A program made the position numbers and the translations under genes. Below are positions 28,083 to 38,427 of a stretch of 64,000 nucleotides of DNA, in pieces (within the stretch, counting starts at the first letter, position 1; every line of letters begins with the position of its first letter). The stretch comes from an uncultured Pelagibacteraceae bacterium (GTDB lineage Bacteria > Pseudomonadota > Alphaproteobacteria > Pelagibacterales > Pelagibacteraceae): the NCBI GenBank assembly GCA_902585045.1, contig CACICB010000003.1:20483-84482 (forward strand), given 5' to 3'. Below the pieces are notes generated by a model. The model searched no databases and was not told where the DNA came from. It was given only the letters and a program-made list of their open reading frames with translations.

Positions 28083-29093
28083 ATGAGCTCACAAACCCCA
28101 TCACTGGAATTTTCCCATTTTCCAGTGATGCTGAGCGAAATTATTCGAATATCTAATCCGAAAAAGGGTGGTTTATTTGTTGATTGCACTTTTGGTGGAG
28201 GAGGGTATTCGAAAGCATTACTCCAATTTCCAAATACAAAAATAATAGCTATTGATAGGGATTCTTACGTGATTTCAATTGCGAATGGCCTTAAAAAAAA
28301 ATTTAAAAATAGATTTCAATTTTTTCAATTAAAATTTAGTCAAATAGAGTCTGTTTTAAAAGAAAATGCTGACACAATTATTCTTGATCTTGGACTTTCA
28401 TCAATTCAACTTAACAATCTTAATAGAGGTTTTTCATTTAAATCAAAAAAAAATTTAGATATGACAATGGGGCTTACAGAAAAGTCTGCCCAGGATGTTA
28501 TAAATAATTTGCCAGAGTCACAACTGATGTTGATAATTAAAATATTGGGTGAAGAAAAAGATGCAAAAAAAATCGCAAGAAATATAGTAAAAGCTAGACT
28601 CAAAAAAAAAATCACAAAAGTTGATGAATTAGTAAATATAATTGAAAAAAGTAAAATTAAAAACTTTTCAACTAAAATCAATGCAAGTACAAAAACTTTT
28701 CAAGCTTTAAGAATATTTGTAAATAAAGAAACTACTGAGCTCATTAATGGAATAATTAAGGCATCTAAATTGTTAAGACCTGGAGGAAAAATTCTAGTTG
28801 TTAGCTTTCATTCAATTGAAGATAAAATTATTAAGTATTTTTTTAAAAACTTTTCAAAAAATAGATCAAAACCTTCTAGATATTTACCTGAAATTAAAAA
28901 TGATAATTTTTCTTTATTTGAAGAATACTCTAATAAAGTAATTAAACCATCTAAAAGTGAGATAAAAAGAAATAATCCTTCAAGATCAGCAAAGTTAAGA
29001 TACGCAATTAGAAGTAATAAAAAATTTATTTACCCATCTGATTTGGTTAAAAAATTTAAAAAGTATTTAGAAATTGAGGCAATAAATGTTTAA
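28083..29093 (+). CDS. rsmH: 16S rRNA (cytosine1402-N4)-methyltransferase
   Basis: SAM-dependent enzyme (formerly MraW) of 336 residues methylating N4 of C1402 in the ribosomal P site. Seen: HFPVMLSEIIRI at the start, motif I GLFVDCTFGGGGYSKALL, IIAIDRD, ILDLGLSSIQLNNLNRGFSF, TKTFQALRIFVNKE and VVSFHSIEDKIIKYFF. Typical second gene after mraZ in other genomes; here ftsZ intervenes. The end overlaps ftsL by eight bases. Confidence 0.97.
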   Translation: MSSQTPSLEFSHFPVMLSEIIRISNPKKGGLFVDCTFGGGGYSKALLQFPNTKIIAIDRDSYVISIANGLKKKFKNRFQFFQLKFSQIESVLKENADTIILDLGLSSIQLNNLNRGFSFKSKKNLDMTMGLTEKSAQDVINNLPESQLMLIIKILGEEKDAKKIARNIVKARLKKKITKVDELVNIIEKSKIKNFSTKINASTKTFQALRIFVNKETTELINGIIKASKLLRPGGKILVVSFHSIEDKIIKYFFKNFSKNRSKPSRYLPEIKNDNFSLFEEYSNKVIKPSKSEIKRNNPSRSAKLRYAIRSNKKFIYPSDLVKKFKKYLEIEAINV

Positions 29094-29424
29094 ATTCAAA
29101 ATACTTATTTCTATTACAATTTTTTCTTTTCTTTTAATAGGAACTTCGTCAATTAAAAATGAAACTAGAGAGCTTGAGAAAAAAATTAATATTTTGATAA
29201 AAAATAATGTTCAAAAAGAAAAAAATCTAAATGAGGTACAATTAGATTTTTATTATTTAACTTCACCCTTAATGATCGAGAGCAAAATTAAACATTTAGG
29301 AGTTAAACAATATATTCATATGGAATATTCAAAAATATTTTTAAGTTTAGAAAATTTTATGAATATTCAAAATAAACATGTAATGAACCAAAATTTAAAT
29401 GAAAAAAAAATACAAAAAAAATAG
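29086..29424 (+). CDS. ftsL: FtsL-like divisome protein
   Basis: A small bitopic membrane protein of 112 residues: a short N-terminus, one TM helix (about residues 4-22), then a coiled coil ETRELEKKINILIKNNVQKE and the block DFYYLTSPLMIESKIKHLGV that resembles the 'L.SP.RIE..Ar..LGM' FtsL signature. Its position between rsmH and ftsI is diagnostic. It acts with FtsQ/FtsB to activate FtsWI. It overlaps ftsI by 26 bases. Confidence 0.8.
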   Translation: MFKFKILISITIFSFLLIGTSSIKNETRELEKKINILIKNNVQKEKNLNEVQLDFYYLTSPLMIESKIKHLGVKQYIHMEYSKIFLSLENFMNIQNKHVMNQNLNEKKIQKK

Positions 29425-31126
29425 AAATTTAAATCAAAATCAAACCAGTTTTTACTTTGAAGACTATTTTGAAACAAATAAAAAAAATAAACATTTCAAA
29501 GAAAATAATTTCTTTCAAGATAGATTGTATTTACTTTTTTTTTTATTTTTCTCATTAATATTAATTTTTAGTATACGTATCGTTCATGTATCTCTCTATA
29601 ATATAGATCTGCACGATCAGAATAACGTTTCCAAAAAATTTGATTTACTTAGACGTGACATTGTTGATAGAAATGGAATTTTAGTATCAAGAAACGTTAA
29701 ATCTTATCATGCGGCGGTCAACCCTAAACGAATAAAAAATAAGGAAAATTTTTTAATTAAGTTAAGGTTGAACTTCCCAGAACTAGCAATAAAAAAAATA
29801 GAAAAAAATCTTGATAAAGGAAAATATTTTTATTTAAAAAAACGTATTACTCAAATTGAGAAGGAAAAACTATGGTCACTAGGCGAAAAGGGAATAGTTT
29901 TTGAGCCTTTTCAATCAAGAATTTATACTCACGCAAACTTATTCAGTCATGTAATAGGACAAGTTGATTATGATAATTATGGAATTTCAGGAGTTGAAAG
30001 ATATTTTGATAAAGAGTTAAAAAATAATAACTTAAAAAGTCAACCATTAGAGTTAACTTTAGATACAAATATTCAACATCTTATTAGCGAGGAATTAAAT
30101 AAAGCTCTTGTAACTTTTAGTGCAACTGGTGGAGGTTCATTGTTAATGGATATAAATACCGGGGAAATTTTATCTTTAGTTTCACTTCCAAATTTTGACA
30201 TTAACGTAAGAGCTGATTTAAAAGACAAAAAATATATTAATAAAATAACAAAAGGAGTATACGAGCTTGGTTCAATTTTTAAAACTTTTACAGTCGCGTT
30301 AGCCTTAGAAAACAATATTGTCAGACCAAACACAATTATTCAAAATATCCCTAAGTCAATAAAATGTTCTAATCACAAAATCTCAGATATTAAAGAATTT
30401 CCAAAAGACTTATCTGTAGAGGATATATTGATAAGGTCCTCTAACATTGGAACTTTATTAATCGCAAGAAAAATAGGTGAAGAAAAGTTTAAGCAATTCA
30501 TTCAAAATACAGAAATTCTAAAAAGTCCAGATTTACAATTAGAGGAGGTCGGAAATCCAATTAATTTTAAGTGGAATAAATGTAAATTAGAAACAGTTTC
30601 ATTTGGTCATGGAATTACTACAACTCCTTTACAAGCAGTTTTAGTATATGCATCTTTGGCTAACGGAGGTAGTATCATCAAACCTAGTTTAATTAAAAAT
30701 ACCAAAAACAATAAAATTAAAAGATTAGTTTCTGAAAAAACTAGTATTGAAATAGTAGATATCTTAAGAAAAGTAGTTACTGATAAAAATGGCACTGCTA
30801 GTTTAGCTGACGTAGATGGTTACTTTGTTGGAGGAAAAACAGGGACTTCACAAAATTATGATAATAAAAATGAGAACTTAAATACTTTCATATCTGTTTT
30901 TCCTTCACAAAAACCTAAATATGCTTTGTTGGTTATGCTTGAAAATCCAAAAGTAGCTAAAGATCTCATTTATGACTACAGAGGCTTAAAAATAAAAGGA
31001 ACTAGAAACGAGGCTGGTTGGAATTCTGTGTATGTTACCGGCAAAATTATAGAGAAAATTGGACCAATTTTAGCCATAAAAAGCAAAGACTTTAACAATC
31101 ATTATGTTGCTGAAAGCATTAATTAA
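29399..31126 (+). CDS. ftsI: Peptidoglycan transpeptidase FtsI (PBP3)
   Basis: Class B penicillin-binding protein, the septal transpeptidase partner of FtsW. 575 residues: a TM anchor at about 45-65, pedestal domain with RRDIVDRNGILVSRN and GVERYFDKEL, and a transpeptidase domain with catalytic Ser in ELGSIFKTFT, the SxN motif in RSSNIGT, and KTG in GGKTGTSQN. The first 44 residues are an Asn/Lys-rich cytoplasmic tail. It overlaps both ftsL and murEF. Confidence 0.96.
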   Translation: MKKKYKKNRNLNQNQTSFYFEDYFETNKKNKHFKENNFFQDRLYLLFFLFFSLILIFSIRIVHVSLYNIDLHDQNNVSKKFDLLRRDIVDRNGILVSRNVKSYHAAVNPKRIKNKENFLIKLRLNFPELAIKKIEKNLDKGKYFYLKKRITQIEKEKLWSLGEKGIVFEPFQSRIYTHANLFSHVIGQVDYDNYGISGVERYFDKELKNNNLKSQPLELTLDTNIQHLISEELNKALVTFSATGGGSLLMDINTGEILSLVSLPNFDINVRADLKDKKYINKITKGVYELGSIFKTFTVALALENNIVRPNTIIQNIPKSIKCSNHKISDIKEFPKDLSVEDILIRSSNIGTLLIARKIGEEKFKQFIQNTEILKSPDLQLEEVGNPINFKWNKCKLETVSFGHGITTTPLQAVLVYASLANGGSIIKPSLIKNTKNNKIKRLVSEKTSIEIVDILRKVVTDKNGTASLADVDGYFVGGKTGTSQNYDNKNENLNTFISVFPSQKPKYALLVMLENPKVAKDLIYDYRGLKIKGTRNEAGWNSVYVTGKIIEKIGPILAIKSKDFNNHYVAESIN

Positions 31127-33860
31127 AAACTTACCAAAAGAAAAAAAAAGAATTAAAATTAGAGGTCTAGCGATTAATAGTAAAAAAGTGAAAAAAGATT
31201 ACATTTTTTTTGCTATTAAAGGCAATCAATTAAATGGTGAAAAATTCATTAATGAGGCGATTAATAAAGGTGCATCTGTAATAATCTGTTCAAAAAAATG
31301 TAAATTTAGTAACAAATCTATTTTAGTTTTAAAAACATCTAATATCAGATATTTGTTGAGTGAGATTTCCTCAAAATACTATAAATTAAAGCCAAAAAAC
31401 ATCATTGCAATTACTGGAACAAATGGAAAAACTTCTGTTGCAGATTTGTTTTATCAGATACTTGCACTTAATAAAATTCCTGTTGCATCAATTGGAACAT
31501 TAGGTATTAAACACAAAGGCAAATTGATTAAATCTAACTTAACTTCACCTGATACAATATTGCTTCACAAATTTCTTGAGTATATTAAAAGAAAAAAAAT
31601 AGATAATGTAATTATTGAAGCTTCAAGTCATGGCTTACAGCAAAAAAGAATTGATCACTTAAATTTAATGGCTGGTATTTTTACGAATTTTAGCCAGGAT
31701 CACTTAGATTTTCATAAAACAATGAAATCATATTTTGATGCAAAAATGCATCTTTTTAAAAATATAATTAATCCAAAAAAAACAATAATCGTAGATAAAT
31801 CTATTAAAGAATTTTCAATTTTAAAAAGAATTTCTAAAGCTAGATCATTACGATTAATTGATATTCATAAAACTAAAGTAAAATTAGATGAAATAGTTGG
31901 GGATCAATATAATGATTTTCAAAAAAAAAATATTTCTATGGCTGTTGAAGCAGCTAAACTATGTAATATTGAAGAAAGCAAAATTTTCAAATCATTAAAA
32001 AAAATAAAAGATATAAATGGAAGATTAGAGCTTGTAAAAACTTTCTCTAACAATGTCCAAGTTTTCGTAGATTTTGCACACACGCCTGATGCATTATTAA
32101 AATCTATAAAGGCGTTAAAAAATTCTTATAATTCTGATTTATCATTAGTTTTCGGATGTGGAGGGGATCGAGATTTCAAAAAAAGACCTTTAATGGCAAG
32201 AATAGCAAATAAGCATTGCAAAAATGTTTATGTTACTGATGATAATCCGAGAAATGAAAAACCAGAAAAAATTAGAAGAGAAATTATAAGAAATATTGAT
32301 AATAATTGTTTTAATATTGCAAATAGAGCAAAAGCTATAAAAATGGCAATAAAGAATGCAGAAACAAACGAATTGATATTAGTTGCAGGAAAAGGTCATG
32401 AAGATCAACAAATTTACAAAAATAAGATTATTCATATTTCTGATAAAGAGATTATTAGAAATTTAAAATTAAATAGAAAAAAGTTATCAAATCCAAGTAT
32501 CAACTTTGAGCAAAATAAAGAAATAATTAAAAAATTTAAAAAAAAATCTATAAAGAATTTTCATGGTTTATCAATTGATACTAGAACATTAAAAAAAAAT
32601 AATATTTTCCTAACAATAAAAGGAAAGAACAATGATGGAGTTAAATTTGTATCTGAAGCTTTAAAAAAGGGAGCAAAGTATATTGTTTCTTCTAGTAATA
32701 TAAAAAAAAATAAAAGTAAAATTATTAAAGTTGATAATGAAGTCAGATTTTTAAATTATTATGCATCACAAAAAAGAGATAAATCCAGAGCGAATATTAT
32801 TGCTATTACAGGAAGCGCAGGAAAGACATCTCTAAAAAATTTGATAAAAGATCAATTAGATAGTTTTGGGAAAACTTTTTGTTCACCAAAGTCATTTAAT
32901 AACTATTTAGGAGTTCCTTTAAGTTTATCAGAATTAAATACAAATCATCAATTTGGTGTTTTTGAAGTAGGAATGAGTAAAAAAGGTGAAATTCATTCAC
33001 TTTCAAAACTAATCAAACCACACATAGGTATTATTACAAATATTGGAGAAGCACATATTGAAAATTTCAAAAATCTCAACGGAATAGCACAAGCTAAAGG
33101 AGAGATAATTAATAATATAAAAAAAAATGGTATTTTGATTTTAAATCGTGATGATAAGTATTATAATTTTTTCAAAAAAAAGGCAGGACTAAAAAAATTA
33201 AGAGTTTTCTCTTTTGGTATTAATAAAAAATCCGATGTTTATCCAATCAATTTCAAAAGAATTAAAAAACAAAAAGATATTACTTTGAAAATATTTGATC
33301 AAATTTTGAGATTAAAAATTAAAAACATGAATTTACATAATATTCTTGCAACATTAACTTTATTAAAGGTTTTGAACCTCAATTTCTTTAAAACAGCTCA
33401 TCGATTTATGAATTTTCAACCATCTGAAGGAAGAGGAAAAATTTATGATGTCAAGAGATACAAAAAAAAATTTAAATTAATCGACGAAAGCTATAACGCA
33501 AATCCTTTATCAGTTAAAAATGCAATAAGGAACTTTAATTCTATAAAAAAAGAAAAATTTAAAAAATATTTGCTACTAGGCGATATGCTTGAATTAGGCA
33601 ATAAATCTGAGATGTTGCACAAAAATTTGTCAAAAGTTATTAACAATTCAGATATAGATAAAGTGTTTATTAAAGGTGTAAATACTCTTACTACCTACAA
33701 AAATCTCGCTAAAGAAAAGCGTGGAAACATTTTTCAAAGAGAGGAAGATATAGATTTTACTTTAAATAACATTATAGCTAATAATGATTACTTAATGATT
33801 AAAGGATCTAATGCTACTGGTTTAAATAATTTTAGTAAAAAAATTATAAAAGGTTATTAA
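31104..33860 (+). CDS. murE/murF: MurE-MurF fusion: two sequential Mur ligases in one protein
   Basis: One uninterrupted 918-codon frame. Residues about 1-465 are MurE (UDP-MurNAc-L-Ala-D-Glu : meso-diaminopimelate ligase): P-loop ITGTNGKTS near residue 103, IIEASSHGLQQKR, FTNFSQDHLDFH, and the DNPRNE motif that selects meso-DAP. Residues about 475-918 are MurF (D-Ala-D-Ala adding): GLSIDTRTLKKNNIF, P-loop ITGSAGKTS near 567, FEVGMSKKGEI, NIGEAHIENF, DESYNANPLSV and GDMLELG. Both halves are near full length with all ligase motifs, so two consecutive steps are tethered. No separate murF is present in the cluster. It overlaps ftsI by 23 bases and mraY by one. Confidence 0.95.
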   Translation: MLLKALIKNLPKEKKRIKIRGLAINSKKVKKDYIFFAIKGNQLNGEKFINEAINKGASVIICSKKCKFSNKSILVLKTSNIRYLLSEISSKYYKLKPKNIIAITGTNGKTSVADLFYQILALNKIPVASIGTLGIKHKGKLIKSNLTSPDTILLHKFLEYIKRKKIDNVIIEASSHGLQQKRIDHLNLMAGIFTNFSQDHLDFHKTMKSYFDAKMHLFKNIINPKKTIIVDKSIKEFSILKRISKARSLRLIDIHKTKVKLDEIVGDQYNDFQKKNISMAVEAAKLCNIEESKIFKSLKKIKDINGRLELVKTFSNNVQVFVDFAHTPDALLKSIKALKNSYNSDLSLVFGCGGDRDFKKRPLMARIANKHCKNVYVTDDNPRNEKPEKIRREIIRNIDNNCFNIANRAKAIKMAIKNAETNELILVAGKGHEDQQIYKNKIIHISDKEIIRNLKLNRKKLSNPSINFEQNKEIIKKFKKKSIKNFHGLSIDTRTLKKNNIFLTIKGKNNDGVKFVSEALKKGAKYIVSSSNIKKNKSKIIKVDNEVRFLNYYASQKRDKSRANIIAITGSAGKTSLKNLIKDQLDSFGKTFCSPKSFNNYLGVPLSLSELNTNHQFGVFEVGMSKKGEIHSLSKLIKPHIGIITNIGEAHIENFKNLNGIAQAKGEIINNIKKNGILILNRDDKYYNFFKKKAGLKKLRVFSFGINKKSDVYPINFKRIKKQKDITLKIFDQILRLKIKNMNLHNILATLTLLKVLNLNFFKTAHRFMNFQPSEGRGKIYDVKRYKKKFKLIDESYNANPLSVKNAIRNFNSIKKEKFKKYLLLGDMLELGNKSEMLHKNLSKVINNSDIDKVFIKGVNTLTTYKNLAKEKRGNIFQREEDIDFTLNNIIANNDYLMIKGSNATGLNNFSKKIIKGY

Positions 33861-34945
33861 TGTTATTCCATTTTTTTACCTCTTTAATTGAACAATACTC
33901 TTTTTTCAACGTTTTTAAATATTTAACTTTTAGAACAGGTTTAGCTGTAATGACTTCTTTAATTATAGTTTTTATAATTGGAGGACCTTTAATTAAAATG
34001 TTTTCTGAAAAAATGATTACCGGACCTATAAGGCAAGACGGTCCTATTGATCATATTGTTAAAAAATCTGGTACCCCGACTATGGGTGGAGTTATTATAA
34101 TAATTGGTATTATCTTAAGTACTTTATTTTGGGCGGATTTAAGTAATATTTATATTTGGACATTAATATTTGTATCTTTAAGTCTTGGCGGACTAGGTCT
34201 TTTAGACGATATGTTGAAAATTAAATATGAGAATTCAAGCGGCTTAAAGTCAAGATATAAATTTATAGGGCAACTATTAATAAGTGCTTTAGCATTGTTC
34301 ATTTTAATAAAATATTCTTCTCACGAGTATCTATATGATCTTTATTTTCCTTTTTTTAAAAATTTAATTTTACATATGGGAATATTTTTTATTCCATTTG
34401 GTTTATTTGTTATTATCGGAGCTTCTAATGCGGTAAATTTAACAGATGGACTTGATGGTTTAGCAACAGTACCAGTAATGTTAGTAGCGCTCTCTTTTAC
34501 ATTAATTTCTTATGTTGTTGGAAATACAATCTTTTCAGAATATTTACAAATTCAATACATTCCAGATACTGGTGAGTTATCAATTTTTTGCGGTTCAATC
34601 GTCGGAGCGTGTTTAGGTTTTCTTTGGTATAATGCACCACCAGCAAAAATTTTTATGGGAGATACGGGCTCTTTATCTTTAGGAGGATCTCTTGCAGCTA
34701 TAGCGATAATAGTGAAACACGAAATAGTATTAGCTATAGTTGGCGGTTTATTCGTTTTAGAGACAGTGTCAGTTATTATTCAAGTAATATCTTTTAAATT
34801 AACTGGAAAAAGAATTTTTAAAATGGCACCTATTCATCATCACTTTGAAAAAAAAGGCTGGGCGGAATCCACTATTGTAATTAGATTTTGGATAATTGCT
34901 ATTATTCTTGCATTAGTAGGTTTAGCTACATTGAAATTAAGATAA
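33860..34945 (+). CDS. mraY: Phospho-N-acetylmuramoyl-pentapeptide transferase
   Basis: Polytopic inner-membrane enzyme that makes lipid I from UDP-MurNAc-pentapeptide and undecaprenyl phosphate. 361 residues, about ten TM helices. Signatures: GPIRQDGPIDHIVKKSGTPT and MGGVII, LGLLDDMLKI with the Mg-binding Asp pair, GASNAVNLTDGLDGLA, FMGDTGSLSLGG and MAPIHHHFEKKGW. Its start overlaps the murEF stop by one base. Confidence 0.97.
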   Translation: MLFHFFTSLIEQYSFFNVFKYLTFRTGLAVMTSLIIVFIIGGPLIKMFSEKMITGPIRQDGPIDHIVKKSGTPTMGGVIIIIGIILSTLFWADLSNIYIWTLIFVSLSLGGLGLLDDMLKIKYENSSGLKSRYKFIGQLLISALALFILIKYSSHEYLYDLYFPFFKNLILHMGIFFIPFGLFVIIGASNAVNLTDGLDGLATVPVMLVALSFTLISYVVGNTIFSEYLQIQYIPDTGELSIFCGSIVGACLGFLWYNAPPAKIFMGDTGSLSLGGSLAAIAIIVKHEIVLAIVGGLFVLETVSVIIQVISFKLTGKRIFKMAPIHHHFEKKGWAESTIVIRFWIIAIILALVGLATLKLR

Positions 34946-34948
34946 TTG

Positions 34949-36235
34949 ATGATATCAAAAAAAAATTTTAGGTTCTATTCCTTTTTAGTTTATGGATTAG
35001 GTTTAACAGGTAAATCGGTAGTAAATTTCTTTAATAAAAATGAAGTTAAAAATTTTCAAGTATGGGACGACCAAAATAAGGATTTATACAGAGATAAAAG
35101 AACTGTAAATTTGACTAAGACTTTAAAAGATGTGGATTATATTATACTAAGTCCAGGTGTAAGTTTAAGAAAATCTAAAAATAAAAAAAGTCTTATAAAA
35201 TATAAAAATAAAATAATTACAGACTTAGATCTTTTTTTTTTAATTAAAAAATTTTCTAAAAGCATTGTAGTGACCGGAACTAATGGTAAATCAACTACTT
35301 GCAAAATTTTGGCACATGTTCTTAAAAAGAATAATTATCGTACCGTCTTAGGCGGAAACATTGGAGCGCCTGTCCTTAATTTAAAAATAAATAAAAAAGA
35401 TATTGCTATAATTGAAGCTTCATCATTTCAGCTTTCGCATTCAAAATTTATCAACCCTAATTATGCAATATTGATAAATATTACAAATGATCATCTTGAT
35501 TGGCATGAAAATATGAATGATTATATAAATTCTAAATTTAAAGTTTTTGCGAATCAGAATAAATATCAATTTGCACTAATAAACAGAAATTTCAAAAATT
35601 TATTCAGAAAAAAAAAATTATTGGGAAAATTGATTGTGCCTAATTTAAAAAAGTATATCAAATTCAAATTAAAAATGAAAAACAGCTATCTAAAACTAAA
35701 TGTGAATGATGAAAATATGTCATTTGTTTATGAACTTACCAAACTTCTAAAAATAAGCCAAAAGAATTTTTTAAATTCTTTAAATACTTTCATTGGTCTT
35801 CCGCATAGATATGAAATTTTTATGAAAAAAAAGAATTGTATCTTTATTAATGATTCAAAAGCAACTTCATTTCAATCAACTAAATTTGCATTAAAAAACT
35901 CAAAAAATATCTACTGGATTCTCGGTGGAATACCAAAAAAAAAAGATAAAATTATTTTGAAAAATTTAAAAAAAAATATTCTCAAGTCTTATCTAATTGG
36001 TAAAAATATAAATTTTTTTAAAAAGCAAATTAAACATCAAATAAAATTTTATGAAGCTGGGACTATTAAAAAATCAATAATAAGAATTTTTCAAGATATT
36101 CAAAATTCAAAAAAACAAAATAACACGATATTGTTAAGCCCTTCATCTGCTTCATTTGATCAATACTTAAATTTTGAAAAAAGAGGTGAAGAATTTAAAA
36201 AATTAAGTAAGATATATGCAAGAAAATACATATAA
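34949..36235 (+). CDS. murD: UDP-N-acetylmuramoylalanine-D-glutamate ligase
   Basis: Adds D-Glu to UDP-MurNAc-L-Ala. About 428 residues. The N-terminal Rossmann domain has VYGLGLTGKSVVNFF, then ILSPGVSLRKSKN, P-loop VTGTNGKSTTCKIL, ASSFQLSHSKFI, NITNDHLDWHENM, GLPHRYEI and INDSKATSFQST, and the C-terminal LLSPSSASFDQY. The ATG at 34949 is used; the TTG three bases earlier directly follows the mraY stop. It overlaps ftsW by 20 bases. Confidence 0.95.
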   Translation: MISKKNFRFYSFLVYGLGLTGKSVVNFFNKNEVKNFQVWDDQNKDLYRDKRTVNLTKTLKDVDYIILSPGVSLRKSKNKKSLIKYKNKIITDLDLFFLIKKFSKSIVVTGTNGKSTTCKILAHVLKKNNYRTVLGGNIGAPVLNLKINKKDIAIIEASSFQLSHSKFINPNYAILINITNDHLDWHENMNDYINSKFKVFANQNKYQFALINRNFKNLFRKKKLLGKLIVPNLKKYIKFKLKMKNSYLKLNVNDENMSFVYELTKLLKISQKNFLNSLNTFIGLPHRYEIFMKKKNCIFINDSKATSFQSTKFALKNSKNIYWILGGIPKKKDKIILKNLKKNILKSYLIGKNINFFKKQIKHQIKFYEAGTIKKSIIRIFQDIQNSKKQNNTILLSPSSASFDQYLNFEKRGEEFKKLSKIYARKYI

Positions 36236-37343
36236 ATTTTATTTATCTAACTATTGGCGAAATATTGATAAAAAAATTTTTTTCTCTTTTATAATTTTGT
36301 TTTCTCTTGGTTTGTTTTTTTCTTTTTCATCAACATCATCTCTAGCTGGTGAGCGGTTGAATAAAGACTATTATTTCTTTTTTTCTAAACATTTAACTTT
36401 TACATTTTTAGCATTAATAATTATGATTTTAATTTCAATTTTAAATACATCTCTTTTGAAAAAAATAATAATTCCTTTATTTATAGTATCATTTATTTTT
36501 TTAGCGTTAGTCCCTCTGATGGGAGTTGAGGTAAAAGGAGCAAAAAGATGGCTAGATTTCTACTTTTTTAGATTACAACCTATTGAAATTTTAAAACCTT
36601 TTTTCATTTTAGTAACCGTAAATATCCTGACCATAGAAAAGTTTCAAAACTCTCAATTAAAATATTTTTTCAGTTTTTTGCTTCTGTCCTCAGTAATAAT
36701 TCTTTTAATTGAACAACCAGACCTTGGTCAATCTATCTTATTAGTAGGAAGTTGGATAGCTACTGTCTTTATTTCTGGCGTGAGCCTCTTTTATATTTTT
36801 AGTTTCTTTTCAATATTTCTAATTTCCATTAGTTTTATATTATATTTATTGCCAGACAAATTTGGATATGTTGTTAATCGTTTAATTTCTTTTATAGATC
36901 CTAGCAAAGGTGATAAATTTCAATCCTCGTCAGCATTGGACGCCATAAAGCTTGGTGGATTAACTGGTCAAGGAATGGGAGAAGGAATTTTGAAAGAGAG
37001 AGTGCCAGAGGCACATACTGATTATATTATAGCAATTATTTCTGAAGAATATGGATCTATAATATCAATTGTAATTATTTTAATATTTTTATTCATTTCT
37101 TTTAGAATTATAAAAAATTGTATTAATCAAAAAGATAAAATAATAAAATTTTCACTATGTGGTCTTGCAAGCTTGTTAATATTTCAAACTTTTATACACG
37201 TAGGCGTGAATACTAGTTTAATACCTACAACTGGCATGACACTACCATTCCTGAGTTATGGAGGGTCATCTCTTGTCGGGAGCGCAATACTTGCAGGGGT
37301 TATTTTAAATTATACGAAAAATAGAATTTATTTTTATGACTAA
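36216..37343 (+). CDS. ftsW: Septal peptidoglycan polymerase FtsW (SEDS family)
   Basis: Lipid II polymerase partner of FtsI; 375 residues, about ten TM helices. Conserved SEDS blocks: GAKRWLDFYFFRLQPIEILK, IEQPDLGQSILL, the catalytic-loop region GGLTGQGMGEGILKERVPEA followed by HTDYIIAIISEEYG, and GMTLPFLSYGGSSL. It overlaps murD and murG. Confidence 0.96.
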   Translation: MQENTYKFYLSNYWRNIDKKIFFSFIILFSLGLFFSFSSTSSLAGERLNKDYYFFFSKHLTFTFLALIIMILISILNTSLLKKIIIPLFIVSFIFLALVPLMGVEVKGAKRWLDFYFFRLQPIEILKPFFILVTVNILTIEKFQNSQLKYFFSFLLLSSVIILLIEQPDLGQSILLVGSWIATVFISGVSLFYIFSFFSIFLISISFILYLLPDKFGYVVNRLISFIDPSKGDKFQSSSALDAIKLGGLTGQGMGEGILKERVPEAHTDYIIAIISEEYGSIISIVIILIFLFISFRIIKNCINQKDKIIKFSLCGLASLLIFQTFIHVGVNTSLIPTTGMTLPFLSYGGSSLVGSAILAGVILNYTKNRIYFYD

Positions 37344-38427
37344 AAAGATAAAAGCTTTAATTGTTGCAGGAGGTACTGGGGGGCATGTATTTCCAGGTAT
37401 AAATTTAGCTTCTTTTTTAATTGAAAAAAATTACAACGTTAAAATTATAACTGATAAACGAGGATATAAGTTTTTTAATGAAAATGATAAAAAAAATGTT
37501 TCAGCTTTTCTATCTTCACCATTAATAAAAAAGAATTTTCTTTTTTTAATATTTTCTCTATTGTTAATTTTCATTTCAATATTGAGATCACTGATATTTC
37601 TTTTATTCTACCGACCAAACATAATTTTTGGCATGGGTGGTTATGCATCTTTTCCAATTTGTATTGCAGCAGCAATATTGAGAATAAAGTTTATTATTTA
37701 TGAAAATAACTTAATTATTGGAAGAGCAAATAAAAAATTGCTTCCATATGCTGAAAGAATTTTAGTTTCTACTAAAAAACTCGAAGGAATTAGCTCAAAG
37801 TATAATTTTAAGATTACCGAAGTTGGAAATATAATTAATAAAAGAATTATAAATTTTTCATTTATTTCTAAGACTAAAAAAAGAGAACTTAATATTCTTG
37901 TTCTAGGAGGTAGTCAGGCAGCTAAAATATTTGCGGAAATTTTGCCTAAAATATTTAAGGAGTGTTCTGAAATTGGTATACCGATAAAAATAATACAACA
38001 ATGTCTACCGGACCAAAATCATGAACTTAGTTCGTTCTATAAAAATTTAAATATAGAATATGAATTGTTTAATTTTAGTAAAAATATCATTGAACTTTTC
38101 CCTAAAGTAAATTTGGCTATAACTAGATCTGGTTCTTCAGTATTAGCTGAGCTTACAAATGCAAATATACCCTTCATATCAATACCTCTTCCCTCCTCAG
38201 TAGATAACCATCAATTGAAAAATGCAACTTATTATAAAAACAACAATTTTTCTTTTTTAGTGGAGGAAAAAGATTTAAAGGCCAAACTTTTCAATCTTTT
38301 AAAAGGAATTTACGAAAATATATCAAAATTAGATGAAATTATTGCAAATCAAAGACAATATTCTGACAAACATGTCTACGAAAATATTGAAAGAGTATTA
38401 AATAAAATTTTGAATGAAAAAAATTAA
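37336..38427 (+). CDS. murG: UDP-N-acetylglucosamine : lipid I transferase
   Basis: GT-B glycosyltransferase of the inner-membrane inner face that converts lipid I to lipid II. 363 residues. GGTGGHVFPGINLA (first glycine-rich loop), a hydrophobic membrane patch at about 70-95, FGMGGYASFP, YENNLIIGRANK, LVLGGSQAAKIF (third G loop) and ITRSGSSVLAELTNANIPFI with the UDP-GlcNAc-binding Ser/Glu region. It overlaps ftsW by 8 and murC by 14 bases. Confidence 0.96.
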   Translation: MTKKIKALIVAGGTGGHVFPGINLASFLIEKNYNVKIITDKRGYKFFNENDKKNVSAFLSSPLIKKNFLFLIFSLLLIFISILRSLIFLLFYRPNIIFGMGGYASFPICIAAAILRIKFIIYENNLIIGRANKKLLPYAERILVSTKKLEGISSKYNFKITEVGNIINKRIINFSFISKTKKRELNILVLGGSQAAKIFAEILPKIFKECSEIGIPIKIIQQCLPDQNHELSSFYKNLNIEYELFNFSKNIIELFPKVNLAITRSGSSVLAELTNANIPFISIPLPSSVDNHQLKNATYYKNNNFSFLVEEKDLKAKLFNLLKGIYENISKLDEIIANQRQYSDKHVYENIERVLNKILNEKN

